64,000 bases of DNA from Calothrix brevissima NIES-22 (GCF_002367995.1 NZ_AP018207.1:1612001-1676000), one strand, 5' to 3'. Positions 26,277 through 35,814 are shown, counted from the stretch's first letter. Numbers and translations: made by a program. The notes: generated from the sequence alone by a model not told the origin.

Positions 26277-26903
26277 TTAGTAATTCAAAATCTGCCTGAC
26301 TAAACAATGTGAAACCTCGCTAGTAACTTAAAGTATTTCTTAGACTTAGCTACTAACGGGTTTTTCATTTTTGAAACGTAGAAATAACATTGTCGCCAGT
26401 CAAAAAATGGAGAGAGTGCCTGAGAATCAGTCTAGTGAACAAAATCTCATTCTGCACGCAACCCTACACCCATTTGGAAGAAAGAACACTGGCAAGATGG
26501 TTCTAGTAGTTGGGTGAGTATTGGTGCTTGCGAACAGTCACCAGACAATTGTTAAAATTTCTTCATTGCACAATCCGCGATCGCACTTTTGATTTGTTTT
26601 GCGATCGCCTCCACGCGATCGTCTTATAAGTCTGCGCCTATGATTTTCTATAGCGATGAATACTTGTAAATAAATATACACTCCATTCCGTAAATAAATT
26701 TTAACCTTTCCTATATATAGAAATCCGTAATCATTTATGAGAGAATAGTAAAAATCAGTGAATCTACTGCCAAATTAGGCTGTAATTAGCGATTAGACCC
26801 TAACCGCTAGACTAATTTTATCTATGCATTTGTATGCTAAATTCCTGTGACTCAGTAGGTTGGAGTTATAAATTATAGCCCTTGCCAATAATCATAGATA
26901 ATT
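26277..26903. other. right end of element and chromosomal junction (no gene)
   Basis: 627 bp without a gene. It contains the duplicated moaE 3' end (about 26465-26560), then three HIP1-like cgatcg sites at 26577-26622 and AT-rich sequence leading to the CHAT operon promoter. Nothing else is recognised. Confidence 0.5.
26465..26560 (+). pseudogene. displaced moaE 3' end / putative right attachment site
   Basis: In one frame it encodes PTPIWKKEHWQDG then SSSWVSIGACEQSPDNC and stop, the C-terminus of MoaE, with no start and no upstream gene. From 26502 it aligns gap-free with the intact moaE end at 4277-4335. The similarity extends upstream of the core as protein (IWKKE) but with a four-residue length difference. 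This marks the right boundary of the 22.2-kb element. Confidence 0.75.
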
Positions 26904-27638
26904 ATGACACAAACTCATTCAGAAGCTGATAAATTAAAACAAAAACTTCAGGAACTAATCGCCATAGCCTCTCAGGTAGAAATCAAACTAGCAGAAAGAT
27001 TAAAAGCTATTGCCAGTCCTTTAGAAAAGATGCCAAGTGGAACAATGATGAGCCGCAAGCATCTGCTACTTGGTTTAAAAGAGATTCTTGTAGATGCAGA
27101 ATTTTGGCTATGTTATCGTCTAGCTAACCCAGAAGAAAAACAGCAGATAAAAGACGCTATATTACAAATTGATAGATATTGGCATTTAGAGATATTCCCC
27201 ACTTGGTTCAACAAACACGATAAAGATTTTCAAAGGTGGAAGGAATGTTTAATCAAGAATGAACCACCACCTGATGATGCCAAGACAATTAGCGAAATCG
27301 GTAGAAATATTCGCCATCAACAAAGGCAAAACAAAAATTATCAAAATGCTAGACTTATTAGTAAATTGATTGCCGATAAAGCTATAGATACAGATTTAAT
27401 TGCGACTGCTGACCAAGATAATCCCTTGTGCGTACAATTAACTCAAAGCGGCAAGCAACATACAGATAATAAAATCAGAGAATGGAAAGAGACTTACATT
27501 TATTATGAAATAAAACGAGGGTTGTTTGCTGGCTACAATCCGCAACATCCACAATATATCACCTGGCTGACAAAACATATAGTATCAGGTGCTGATGACA
27601 TTGCCACAGGAGAATATAAAGTAGTATTTCTTAAATAA
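26904..27638 (+). CDS. hypothetical protein, first gene of CHAT operon
   Basis: A 244-residue soluble, highly charged helical protein (MTQTHSEADKLKQKLQELIAIASQVEIKLAERLKAIASPLEK). The first 50 residues look like a coiled coil. Trp/Tyr-rich segments follow (AEFWLCYRLANPEEKQQ; IDRYWHLEIFPTWFNKHDKDFQRWKE). I recognise no family. It leads a four-gene operon (34-bp gap to the next gene) with a DUF1822-like repeat protein, a CHAT protease and a PIN-like protein. In related cyanobacterial loci an upstream sigma factor or sensor often occupies this position, but this protein shows no sigma motifs. Confidence 0.65.
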   Translation: MTQTHSEADKLKQKLQELIAIASQVEIKLAERLKAIASPLEKMPSGTMMSRKHLLLGLKEILVDAEFWLCYRLANPEEKQQIKDAILQIDRYWHLEIFPTWFNKHDKDFQRWKECLIKNEPPPDDAKTISEIGRNIRHQQRQNKNYQNARLISKLIADKAIDTDLIATADQDNPLCVQLTQSGKQHTDNKIREWKETYIYYEIKRGLFAGYNPQHPQYITWLTKHIVSGADDIATGEYKVVFLK

Positions 27639-27672
27639 AAAAGCATAAATATTTTGATATAATTAATTATAT

Positions 27673-28893
27673 ATGAGTCCAGTTGAAGAAAATTCACATC
27701 AAAATAGTATCGTTGCCAAAGCAATGAATGCATTGCTAGTGGCTCAGAGATTGCAGAGAAATAAATTATCTCTGGGTGCAGATTATGTTAATCTTGATTC
27801 TCAAAATGCAGATGATGAATGGTTTGAAAATGGACTGACTGAAGCTGATGTACCAGCAGAATCAGAAAATCAATCCTCACCCATAACCACCGAAGGTATT
27901 ATTCTCACACCACAACAGCAACAAACAGCGATCGCCAGAATCGCAAATTTACTGCAAACCCAGCCAGACAGCGCCGGAATTCGCGTACAGTACCTCACAT
28001 TAGTAGCAGATCGAGGTACTTTAGAACAGCAACAAACAGCAATTCAGCAAACAGCCACATGGCTACAATCCCATGTTGAAGCACCAGCAGTTTGGGAAAA
28101 ATACCTCATCTTAGTCAGTCGAGTAGGAACAACTCAACAACAGCAAGCAGCAATCGCAGAAACCCTACAGTGGTTAGCATCCCATCCTGAAGATATATAT
28201 GTACGGGAACAATACTTAGTACTGGTGGAAATTGCGGGAACCACACAACAGCAGCAAGCAGCCCTAACTCAAACTTCTGCTTGGTTAAAAACTCACACAG
28301 AAGATAGATATGTGCGCCAGCAATACCTATATTTAGTAGCTACAGCAGGAACCCAACAACAGCAACAGCAAGCTGTAGGTGACACCACAACTTGGTTGCG
28401 ATCGCATCCCCAAGATCAATATGTCCGCGAACAGTATTTAGAATTAATCAATACCGAACCCACAAAACGGATCAATCTCCGGCGATTAGATCAAATTTTA
28501 AACTCACTTCGAGATATTGCCGATAACTTCTTACCTAATACAACAGAACCAAGATTAGCTTTTCGTTCCGGTACTGGTATTTGGCAAGAAGAACGCTATC
28601 TCGAACAATTTACCTTAGATAAACAAATAATCCAATTAAATATTGCCATCAGATTAGAAACAGACACAAAAATTAGCGTTAGATTGCAGTTACAACCAAT
28701 CGATAATAGTTATTTACCAGAAACTTTACAGCTAATTTTACTGTCTCCATCAGGAGATATTATTTACCAAGACCAAGCTGGAAGTAATCGAGAACTAATA
28801 GAAGTTATAATTCCCGATGGTGAACCTGGAGATAGTTTCATCGCTCAAATTATATTAGGCGATACCAGCATCATCAAAGATATTGGAGTTTAA
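27673..28893 (+). CDS. Q-rich helical-repeat protein with DUF1822-like C-terminus
   Basis: A 406-residue protein. Residues about 75-265 hold five 37-residue repeats of the form GTxQQQQxAIxxTxxWLxxHPExxxVREQYLxLV, a two-helix TPR-like unit. The C-terminal 100 residues (IAIRLETDTKISVRLQLQP, then YLPETLQLILLSPSGD and GEPGDSFIAQI) are a beta-rich domain like cyanobacterial DUF1822, which is often encoded beside CHAT proteases. The CHAT protein downstream carries two or more copies of the same repeat, suggesting the two assemble together or share an origin. It could be a substrate or regulator of the protease. It starts at ATG 27673. Confidence 0.75.
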   Translation: MSPVEENSHQNSIVAKAMNALLVAQRLQRNKLSLGADYVNLDSQNADDEWFENGLTEADVPAESENQSSPITTEGIILTPQQQQTAIARIANLLQTQPDSAGIRVQYLTLVADRGTLEQQQTAIQQTATWLQSHVEAPAVWEKYLILVSRVGTTQQQQAAIAETLQWLASHPEDIYVREQYLVLVEIAGTTQQQQAALTQTSAWLKTHTEDRYVRQQYLYLVATAGTQQQQQQAVGDTTTWLRSHPQDQYVREQYLELINTEPTKRINLRRLDQILNSLRDIADNFLPNTTEPRLAFRSGTGIWQEERYLEQFTLDKQIIQLNIAIRLETDTKISVRLQLQPIDNSYLPETLQLILLSPSGDIIYQDQAGSNRELIEVIIPDGEPGDSFIAQIILGDTSIIKDIGV

Positions 28894-28929
28894 CTAAAGT
28901 AAAAAAGTAAAGTTGGTAGGAGATAAATA

Positions 28930-31815
28930 GTGGTAAAGGTAGTAGTTCTTAAACTTAGAACCGAAGGAACTCAACAGGATTTTGCTGTTAACTTAGAAAT
29001 AGCCAATAATGGTGAGTATCCCTTTGCTCAAGTTTTGGGTACTTTGCCTAAATCCCTAGAAGTTGACACCCACCATGATAACTGGCAAAATGCCTACCGA
29101 GATTTAGATATACAACGTCGATTTGGTACCCCCCAAGCTGGGAGAACTAGCAAAGATCCCCAACAATGTAGCATCTCGGCTACAGAGTTAAAAAATAGCA
29201 TGAAGCAATGGTTTGACCATCCGCAGTTTAGCAGAGTTCGCGAAACAATATATAGAGAACTCAACCGCAGCGATGAAATTCGCCTGCTGATTCAAACCGA
29301 AGATAGTAAATTACGTCAATTACCTTGGCATTTATTTTTTGATAGTTTTCTCGATTTATATCGCCAAGCCGAAATTGCTCTATCCTCATCTGAGTATTAT
29401 AAACCAAATATTTCATCAGCCAATAAAAGAAGCAGAATTAGAATTTTAGCAATTTTGGGAGACAGAACCGGCATTGATTTAGAAGCCGATATCAAAGAAT
29501 TGAGAAATTTACCTGACAATCCCGAAATCGTCTTTTTAGCAGAACCACAACGTCCCCAATTAGATGATTATCTGCGGGATGAAACAGGCTGGGATATTCT
29601 ATTTTTTGCCGGACATAGTTCCAGCGATAAAGAAGTAAAAACAGGTTATATCAATCTCAATAAAACAACTAAATTACAAATTAGTGAATTAAAATATGGC
29701 TTAGTTAGAGCCTTAGAAAGAGGTTTGCAACTAGCAATTTTTAACTCCTGCGACGGTTTAGGATTAGCGCAAGAACTAGCCGAACTGCATATTCCTCAAA
29801 TTATCGTCATGCGGGAACCTGTCCCCGATAAAGTTGCACAAGCATTTTTAAAGTATTTTCTCCAAGATTTTTCTCGCAGTAAACCGCTATATTTAGCAGT
29901 CAGAGAAGCTAGAGAAAGACTAACAGCCTTAGAATCTGACACGCCTCATGCTAGTTGGTTACCAGTTATCTATCAACTACCAAATAAATTACCTCCAACT
30001 TGGCGTGATTTATGTCCAAAAATCAGCAATTCACCACATCCAGAAACCACCCAATCTCCCCCAGCAAAACCATCTCCCAAACCAGCGACAACCAGCCAGC
30101 AGGATAACATTAATAAAAAATCTCCTGTACAACCGCCGACAACTCCCGCTACACCTAAAACCACAGCATCACAACCATTAAATGCTAAAAATCTGACTGA
30201 TTATATTAAAGCTTTACCCAAAACTAAAGAATATCCGGTTTATCAAGTTTTTGGAGTTATTTGCAGCTTTTATCAATATGAAATCGCCACACCTCCAGAA
30301 ATTCTCCCCCTATGTTTACCGGAATATTCCTCAGCAGCAGTTCAAAAAGTAGTTGATATTGCTATTAATAACGAGTTAAAAAGTCTCGTGCTTGCTAGCG
30401 TACAAGGAAGATTTCAACGCTTACAAGTAATTGATAATGTAACGCTGCAAAAAGCTATTGCAATTTATCCCCCCAAATCGGCAGAAAAATATTTAACCAC
30501 AGCAATTCCCGCTTTAGCACCAACTGAAGAAATTCATCAACGCTGGATCTCCCATTGCTTGAGAGGTTTAGCTACTAATGGTGAAGATAATTTAGTTTTA
30601 AAAATTCTCCAAGATTATCCAGATAAAATCTCCGCACTTCAGCCCCAGGAAGACGCTCCAGAATGGCCAGTTTGGATTAAAATCTATGCAGCATTGCGAC
30701 AAAAACATCCAGAAGATAGCAAAATCCGCAGCAAGCATTTAGGGTTGATTTCACGCTACGGTACAGAGGAACAGAAACGTAGCGTCATTGAAGAAACTAA
30801 ATCTTGGCTCTTGAAGCATCCACAGGAAAGAGTTCTCCATCGCCTATACTTAGCCTTGGTAGCTCAAAGTGGCAGTCAACAACAACAACAACAAGCGATC
30901 GCGCAAACTACCACTTGGTTGCAAAATAATTACTCCAGTCTGCAGAATGCCCTACCTCAAGATAAAACCATCAGAGATGAGTTAATTCCCTTATTACAAA
31001 AATTCATTAATCTAGCCCTCGATAATTATCCCCAAAATCGCGACATTTACCAAATATTATTTAAAACCTTTGGCTGGTTTAGAGATTATTTAAATGACAA
31101 GCATTGTGACTTATTAGCTACCTTTATTGTTCATCACCCCTTAAATATTCCCATCACTGATTGGGTACAATTTATTAACGCCGCCAATATATTCCGAGAT
31201 TTTCATAATGACTTTAAACAAGCGCAAAAGACATATTTACAAGTTCTAAATGCAGCCAAGTCTCAAGCGAATAAACCAGGTGTCAGTCAAGAAATTAAAC
31301 GCATCCTCCGCTATACACAATTAAATTACGCTCGTCTGTTAATTATCCAACCTGCACCAAAACCTGATGAAGCATTGCAATATTTAAAAGATGTCATCAA
31401 TGATAATCCAAAACATGGTTTGGCGCACTTATATATAGCTCAGTGTTATCAAATTAAAGGTGCAAATTTTGCTGCCAAAGTTCGAGAATGCTATCAAAAA
31501 GCTATTGAATTAGATAGAGAGAAAAATGGGTATTTTTGGTATGAGTTCGGTTGTTTTTATCGTTACATTTTTAAGAATAGTGCCCAAGCTCGTAACTGTT
31601 TTGAAGAATCTCTCAAGCAAAAGCCAAATCTCGGCGCATATGTAGAACTGGGAGATTTAGAAGCAGGAAGTAATAACTTTTCTCGTGCTAAAGAATTACT
31701 GCAACAAGGATGTAACCTAGAACGTTTAATTCGTCGGGAAAAATATCAGTGGCGACAATTAGCACAACGTATGCAAAACATTGATACTCGCATTAATAAT
31801 CATTTCAAAAAATAA
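28930..31815 (+). CDS. CHAT-domain caspase-like protease with TPR-like repeats
   Basis: A 961-residue protein from GTG 28930 with an AGGAGA ribosome site. The CHAT protease domain covers about residues 120-350: catalytic His229 in FFAGHSS and Cys274 in FNSCDGLGLA, both intact, plus the domain-ending ASWLPVIYQLP. A Pro/Ser/Thr-rich linker (about 355-415) follows, then a helical region with two copies of the GTxQQQQ repeat (611-670) shared with the upstream protein, and TPR-like repeats to the end. There is no signal peptide, so it acts in the cytoplasm. CHAT proteases in bacteria cleave partner proteins upon activation, in CRISPR- and gasdermin-linked defence; the target here is unknown. Confidence 0.9.
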   Translation: MVKVVVLKLRTEGTQQDFAVNLEIANNGEYPFAQVLGTLPKSLEVDTHHDNWQNAYRDLDIQRRFGTPQAGRTSKDPQQCSISATELKNSMKQWFDHPQFSRVRETIYRELNRSDEIRLLIQTEDSKLRQLPWHLFFDSFLDLYRQAEIALSSSEYYKPNISSANKRSRIRILAILGDRTGIDLEADIKELRNLPDNPEIVFLAEPQRPQLDDYLRDETGWDILFFAGHSSSDKEVKTGYINLNKTTKLQISELKYGLVRALERGLQLAIFNSCDGLGLAQELAELHIPQIIVMREPVPDKVAQAFLKYFLQDFSRSKPLYLAVREARERLTALESDTPHASWLPVIYQLPNKLPPTWRDLCPKISNSPHPETTQSPPAKPSPKPATTSQQDNINKKSPVQPPTTPATPKTTASQPLNAKNLTDYIKALPKTKEYPVYQVFGVICSFYQYEIATPPEILPLCLPEYSSAAVQKVVDIAINNELKSLVLASVQGRFQRLQVIDNVTLQKAIAIYPPKSAEKYLTTAIPALAPTEEIHQRWISHCLRGLATNGEDNLVLKILQDYPDKISALQPQEDAPEWPVWIKIYAALRQKHPEDSKIRSKHLGLISRYGTEEQKRSVIEETKSWLLKHPQERVLHRLYLALVAQSGSQQQQQQAIAQTTTWLQNNYSSLQNALPQDKTIRDELIPLLQKFINLALDNYPQNRDIYQILFKTFGWFRDYLNDKHCDLLATFIVHHPLNIPITDWVQFINAANIFRDFHNDFKQAQKTYLQVLNAAKSQANKPGVSQEIKRILRYTQLNYARLLIIQPAPKPDEALQYLKDVINDNPKHGLAHLYIAQCYQIKGANFAAKVRECYQKAIELDREKNGYFWYEFGCFYRYIFKNSAQARNCFEESLKQKPNLGAYVELGDLEAGSNNFSRAKELLQQGCNLERLIRREKYQWRQLAQRMQNIDTRINNHFKK

Positions 31816-31865
31816 TTATTTTAGGTTTTGCAATCTTTAACTAAGAGCTAAATAGGAGAATATCT

Positions 31866-33020
31866 ATGAGCGATTATCCAATTAAAAAACCAGAATTTGC
31901 CTATCCACATTTATTAGTATTTGATACTCTAGCTTTGTTGAGTGCAGATAAATCCAAGAGACTCCAAGTCTGGAGAAATAACGAACAACTGGGAGAATGT
32001 TATATACCTGGAGCTACCTACGCCGAAATTAGTCGCATATCTCAAGACAGAAAAAATGCAGATTTTGAATCAGCCAAAGAATTTTTGGAATTTGTTGGTA
32101 AAGGTAGTCGCTACAAAATTCAACCAAAGGAAGATAATCGTCAAATTCCCCTAGATAATGAGAAAGATAGACAAATTCTCGCTTGTGCTCATCGTTTAGC
32201 TAGAGAAAATCCCAATAGTGTAATTATCCTGGTTACCTATGACAGGACAATGAAAGGTTTAACCGGACAATCTGGCTTACCAAATTTCTGCACTCTAGCA
32301 GCCAAAGACTTATCAGATTGGTTTTTCCTCGATTATTACCGAGGTAAAGTACCACAAGCTGTTGACGATGCTTACCAAAGAATGAAACGGTTACAGCCTG
32401 CTAATAGTAATAATCATAAATCAGCAAATGATTTTCCTAAACCTAATATTCAACCCCATAACCAAAAAAGTCAACCAAAACACCAAATTCCACACCATCC
32501 AAAGCCACCAAAGCTCAAAGGTAATAGCCAATCGTGGTATAAAAATCAAAGTCCTCAAAATACATCCAAACCAGCAAAAAAACCGGGTTTAAATCCTCTG
32601 ATTATTGCTGTCGCTGCTGCTTGTGCTGCGATAATTGCACTAGCAGCAATTAACAACTTTATCGGTAATAATTCAGGAACCATCGTCGCTCAAGCTGTGA
32701 CTGATAGTAAACCTGTAGATTTAACCCCAGCTAACCTGATTGCTAAAGCTGAATCATCGATTATTCAATTTCAGAATACTAAAGAACCATCGATTTTGAG
32801 ACAGGCTTTAAATGAACTGCAAACTCTCAAAAATCAACAAGGATTGCGCTTAGATAAAGAAGGAGAACAACGATTAAGTAGACTTAAGCATAAGTATGCT
32901 ATTGAAGTCTTAGCTTCATCAGGACAAAAAGCAGAAGCAGTAAAAATGCTGGGAGAAATTCCCTCAAGTTATAGCGATTATAAAAGTGTGACAAAATCCC
33001 TGAACAAGTTAAAAAGATAA
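31866..33020 (+). CDS. PIN-like nuclease domain with C-terminal membrane helix
   Basis: A 384-residue protein with ribosome site AGGAGA. Residues 14-165 resemble a PIN-like ribonuclease: acidic residues Asp20 (LLVFDTLALL), Glu54 (YAEIS), Asp101 (KDRQILACAHRLA) and Asp126 (VTYDRTM) fall in the expected order. A Pro/Lys/His-rich linker (175-240) leads to one hydrophobic helix (about 243-265, PLIIAVAAACAAIIALAAI) and a helical C-terminal tail. It ends the CHAT operon, 50 bp after the protease. A tethered RNase released by proteolysis of the linker is an attractive model, but nothing here proves it. Confidence 0.72.
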   Translation: MSDYPIKKPEFAYPHLLVFDTLALLSADKSKRLQVWRNNEQLGECYIPGATYAEISRISQDRKNADFESAKEFLEFVGKGSRYKIQPKEDNRQIPLDNEKDRQILACAHRLARENPNSVIILVTYDRTMKGLTGQSGLPNFCTLAAKDLSDWFFLDYYRGKVPQAVDDAYQRMKRLQPANSNNHKSANDFPKPNIQPHNQKSQPKHQIPHHPKPPKLKGNSQSWYKNQSPQNTSKPAKKPGLNPLIIAVAAACAAIIALAAINNFIGNNSGTIVAQAVTDSKPVDLTPANLIAKAESSIIQFQNTKEPSILRQALNELQTLKNQQGLRLDKEGEQRLSRLKHKYAIEVLASSGQKAEAVKMLGEIPSSYSDYKSVTKSLNKLKR

Positions 33021-33062
33021 TATACCTATGGGACTTACAAAAAATAAATTACCCATATTTCC

Positions 33063-33118
33063 GTAGTGCGAGCATCTTGCTCGCTGTTGTTCTAAAGCGA
33101 GCGAGACGTTCGCACTAC
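33063..33118. repeat. dispersed palindromic repeat (hairpin)
   Basis: gtagtgcgagcatcttgctc near-perfectly complements a matching arm ending gttcgcactac, forming a long hairpin with a 10-base loop. It is a typical cyanobacterial intergenic palindrome and may end the CHAT operon transcript. It lies in a 364-bp gap with nothing else recognised. Confidence 0.6.
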
Positions 33119-33384
33119 AAATTGATTGGGTATTTAAAAAATTGGATGTCCCTATAGTTTGTCTAACAAACAGAGTACACCTATATAGGTGTAGATAGGA
33201 AAAACATCATCTCAGCGCCTAAAGTACCATCAGACAGTACTTTAGGTATCATATTGAACCACAGACAAAGAAGAATTTTTTACTGATAATTTAGATATAT
33301 TCTTCATGAAACTGGGCATCATTAACATAACTACACCAATTGGGAATTGGAAGTTATACTGTTTCAAATTATACTAAAATTTCT

Positions 33385-34956
33385 ATGTCAGATCCCAACA
33401 TTGGTCGCTTACTTAGCAAACGCTACCAGCTTCAAGAATTAATCGGTACCGGCGCAATGGGCCGAGTTTACCGTGCTAAGGATGTGTTGTTGGGAGGAGT
33501 ACCGGTAGCAGTGAAATTTCTGGCGTTGTCGATCCAGAATGAAAAAATGCGCTTGCAAGAACGTTTTGAGCGTGAAGCTAAAACCTGCGCCTTACTTGGA
33601 CAAAAAAGCATTCACATAGTCAGAGTCATGGACTATGGTGTTGATGAAAAGAATACGCCCTTCTACGTAATGGAATATTTGCAAGGGCAAAGTTTGAGTC
33701 AAATTATTCGCTTGCAAAATTTGACTGTACCTAGATTTTTGAGTATGGCACGGCAAATTTGCTTGGGGTTACAGTGTGCCCATAATGGTATCCCTGTTGA
33801 TGTTAATGGCTCAGTTTACCCAATTATCCATCGCGATATTAAGCCCAGCAATATGTTGGTAATTCAAGATCCCAGCTTTGGCGAATTAGTCAAGGTTCTC
33901 GATTTTGGGATTGCGAAGTTACTTCAGTCAGATGGTAATGTAACCAACTATTATCTCGGTACTCTTGCTTATTCTTCGCCAGAACAAATGGAGGGTAAAG
34001 AACTAGACAACCGCTCCGATATTTATAGTTTGGGCGTGATGATGTATGAGATGCTGACAGGGACAATGCCATTAATACCGGCGACTTCTTCTTTTGGAGC
34101 GTGGTATAAATTACATCGCTATCAAGCGCCCACTCCCTTTGCTGAAGCTGCGCCTAATTTGGCAATACCCAAGCAATTAGAAAATTTAGTCCTGAATTGT
34201 CTTGCGAAGGACTCAGGGAATCGCCCGCAAAATATCGGTGAAATCCTCAATACTTTAGCTGATATAGAACAACATTTACACACACGTTTAGTTGTATCAG
34301 AAAAGAATGTAGTCCATCCCGAACAAAATAGCGATCGCGCTGTTAAACCTGAGTTAGCACTAAAGCCACAGTTAGACTCCAAATCCTCTGATTCCCACCC
34401 AAAAATCGCTACTAGCTATACTTGGCCTGCGACTAAACCCATTGCGGATATTGTTTTTCCCCAAATCATCACTAATAATGCGGGAACTCTACCATCTCTG
34501 TGGATTATGCTACCCCAAGAGGAAATTGAAAAGCGCTTAGTCTGTAAACGCTATAACCAATTTATGTTTATTCCTATTCCTCACCCTATGCTGTTGTGGA
34601 TTACTGTAATCTATAACCGGAAGCATGGCCCTAAATGGTTACCTTACTACTTAGATCTTAAAACTAGTTTCGGTCAAGAAATCACCAATCTCTTAGGACA
34701 AACCGGTCAATATCGTCTGTTACTATTTTCTCGAGAAGTACCTACTAGCTGTTCTCATGTTTTAACTTCTACTATTGCTCCTGCTCAATGCGAAAAATTA
34801 CAAGAATGGGCAAAAAATAGCCAAATTCTCGTTTCTGCGGCTGAACCCCAAATGAGTAAAGGTTTGCTCAAGCGCGAATATGAAAAAAATAAACCCAAGA
34901 TTTTAGCCAAATTGGAAGGTGTGAATACTAATTCTCAGTTTGACCTTTCTGGGTAA
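33385..34956 (+). CDS. Ser/Thr protein kinase
   Basis: A Hanks-type kinase of 523 residues from ATG 33385 (MSDPNIGRLLSKRYQL); an upstream TTG would add 15 residues without similarity. It shows the glycine loop IGTGAMGRVY, VAVKFL, catalytic HRDIKPSN, DFGIAKLL, SPEQM and the APE-region replacement typical of bacterial STPKs, within about residues 10-280. The last 170 residues (LWIMLPQEEIEKRLVCKRYNQ...) form a separate unrecognised domain that may sense or dock. No membrane segment is present. A PP2C phosphatase lies 1.6 kb downstream on the opposite strand and could reverse its phosphorylation. Confidence 0.92.
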   Translation: MSDPNIGRLLSKRYQLQELIGTGAMGRVYRAKDVLLGGVPVAVKFLALSIQNEKMRLQERFEREAKTCALLGQKSIHIVRVMDYGVDEKNTPFYVMEYLQGQSLSQIIRLQNLTVPRFLSMARQICLGLQCAHNGIPVDVNGSVYPIIHRDIKPSNMLVIQDPSFGELVKVLDFGIAKLLQSDGNVTNYYLGTLAYSSPEQMEGKELDNRSDIYSLGVMMYEMLTGTMPLIPATSSFGAWYKLHRYQAPTPFAEAAPNLAIPKQLENLVLNCLAKDSGNRPQNIGEILNTLADIEQHLHTRLVVSEKNVVHPEQNSDRAVKPELALKPQLDSKSSDSHPKIATSYTWPATKPIADIVFPQIITNNAGTLPSLWIMLPQEEIEKRLVCKRYNQFMFIPIPHPMLLWITVIYNRKHGPKWLPYYLDLKTSFGQEITNLLGQTGQYRLLLFSREVPTSCSHVLTSTIAPAQCEKLQEWAKNSQILVSAAEPQMSKGLLKREYEKNKPKILAKLEGVNTNSQFDLSG

Positions 34957-35616
34957 GTTGGCGCAATTAAAGATAACTAGTTAGGGTTGTCATTTGTCAT
35001 TTGTCATTTGTCATTTGTCATTTGTCATTGGTCATTGGTCATTGGTAAGGGGTTCAAGGCTTTTTTAGTTTCGTAATATAATTATGTGCGATCGCCTACT
35101 TACTTAAATAAAATGCTGAGTAAATATTACGACATTAAATTCTCAGTAAAGGGTTTCCTGTTACCCTGATCTGTCTAGATTAAGTTGAAGTTTACATTAC
35201 TTATCGATTATTAAGAGCGGTTACGCTAATAAAGTTAAGTTTTATTAATAAAGATCTATATCTAGTTGTAAGTTGTATTTATAAAAAATATAATTAGCAA
35301 CGGTAAGACTTATAGAAGCTGCGACAGTTGAAACTTCTACAAGAATTACTCTGTACAGAGTACAGCAGCCTCATTGATTGTGCATATACATGACTATCCA
35401 GATAGTTAACAGTCATTTGTTTGCTAGGGTAAATGGTCAGTTTTAAATGCGCAATGCGAACTTAGCCTCATGGCTATGAAGCAATAGATTATTTGGTTGT
35501 TTGTTGTCAATTTTAGGGAATTGCCTATCGAAGTTGACGCCCCAGCATCCCCAGATCCTTTCCTCCTTGGAACCGAGCAAGAGAAGGAGGTCGCCCACTG
35601 CGACAATAGAAGAAAT
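34957..35616. other. intergenic region with heptad repeats
   Basis: 660 bp between convergent kinase and nblA genes. Apart from the STRR array at 34988-35046 I see only AT-rich sequence and a HIP1-like site (gcgatcgcc at 35087). No gene or RNA is supported. Confidence 0.4.
34988..35046. repeat. STRR heptanucleotide array (tgtcatt/ggtcatt)
   Basis: About eight tandem 7-bp units, tgtcatt changing to ggtcatt. Heptad arrays of this kind are characteristic of filamentous cyanobacteria. Confidence 0.85.
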
Positions 35617-35814
35617 CTATGCCAAAGTGGAGCCGGAATCTAAGCCCCATTGGTGCTTAAGTAGTTCTTGATAAGTTGCTTCGCGCACGACCATTTGCTC
35701 ATAGAGCTTGACTAAAAAGTCTTTGGCTTGGTCATGGCTCATGTGCTGTACTTGAGTAGCGAAGGAGCGGATGCTAAATTGTTGCTCCAAGGACAGTTCA
35801 ATTGGTTCGTTCAT
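35617..35814 (-). CDS. nblA: phycobilisome degradation protein NblA
   Basis: A 65-residue NblA adaptor, from ATG 35814 (MNEPIELSLEQQFSIRSF) with GGAG seven bases upstream; an in-frame start at 35835 would add seven residues without family similarity. The family text is nearly complete: LEQQFSIRSFATQV, MSHDQAKDFLVKLYEQMVVREATYQELLKHQWG. NblA links phycobilisome subunits to the ClpC protease so that pigments are degraded under nitrogen starvation and in heterocysts. It is transcribed alone. I looked for an NtcA site (GTA-N8-TAC) upstream and saw none that convinced me. Confidence 0.95.
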   Translation of the reverse strand: MNEPIELSLEQQFSIRSFATQVQHMSHDQAKDFLVKLYEQMVVREATYQELLKHQWGLDSGSTLA

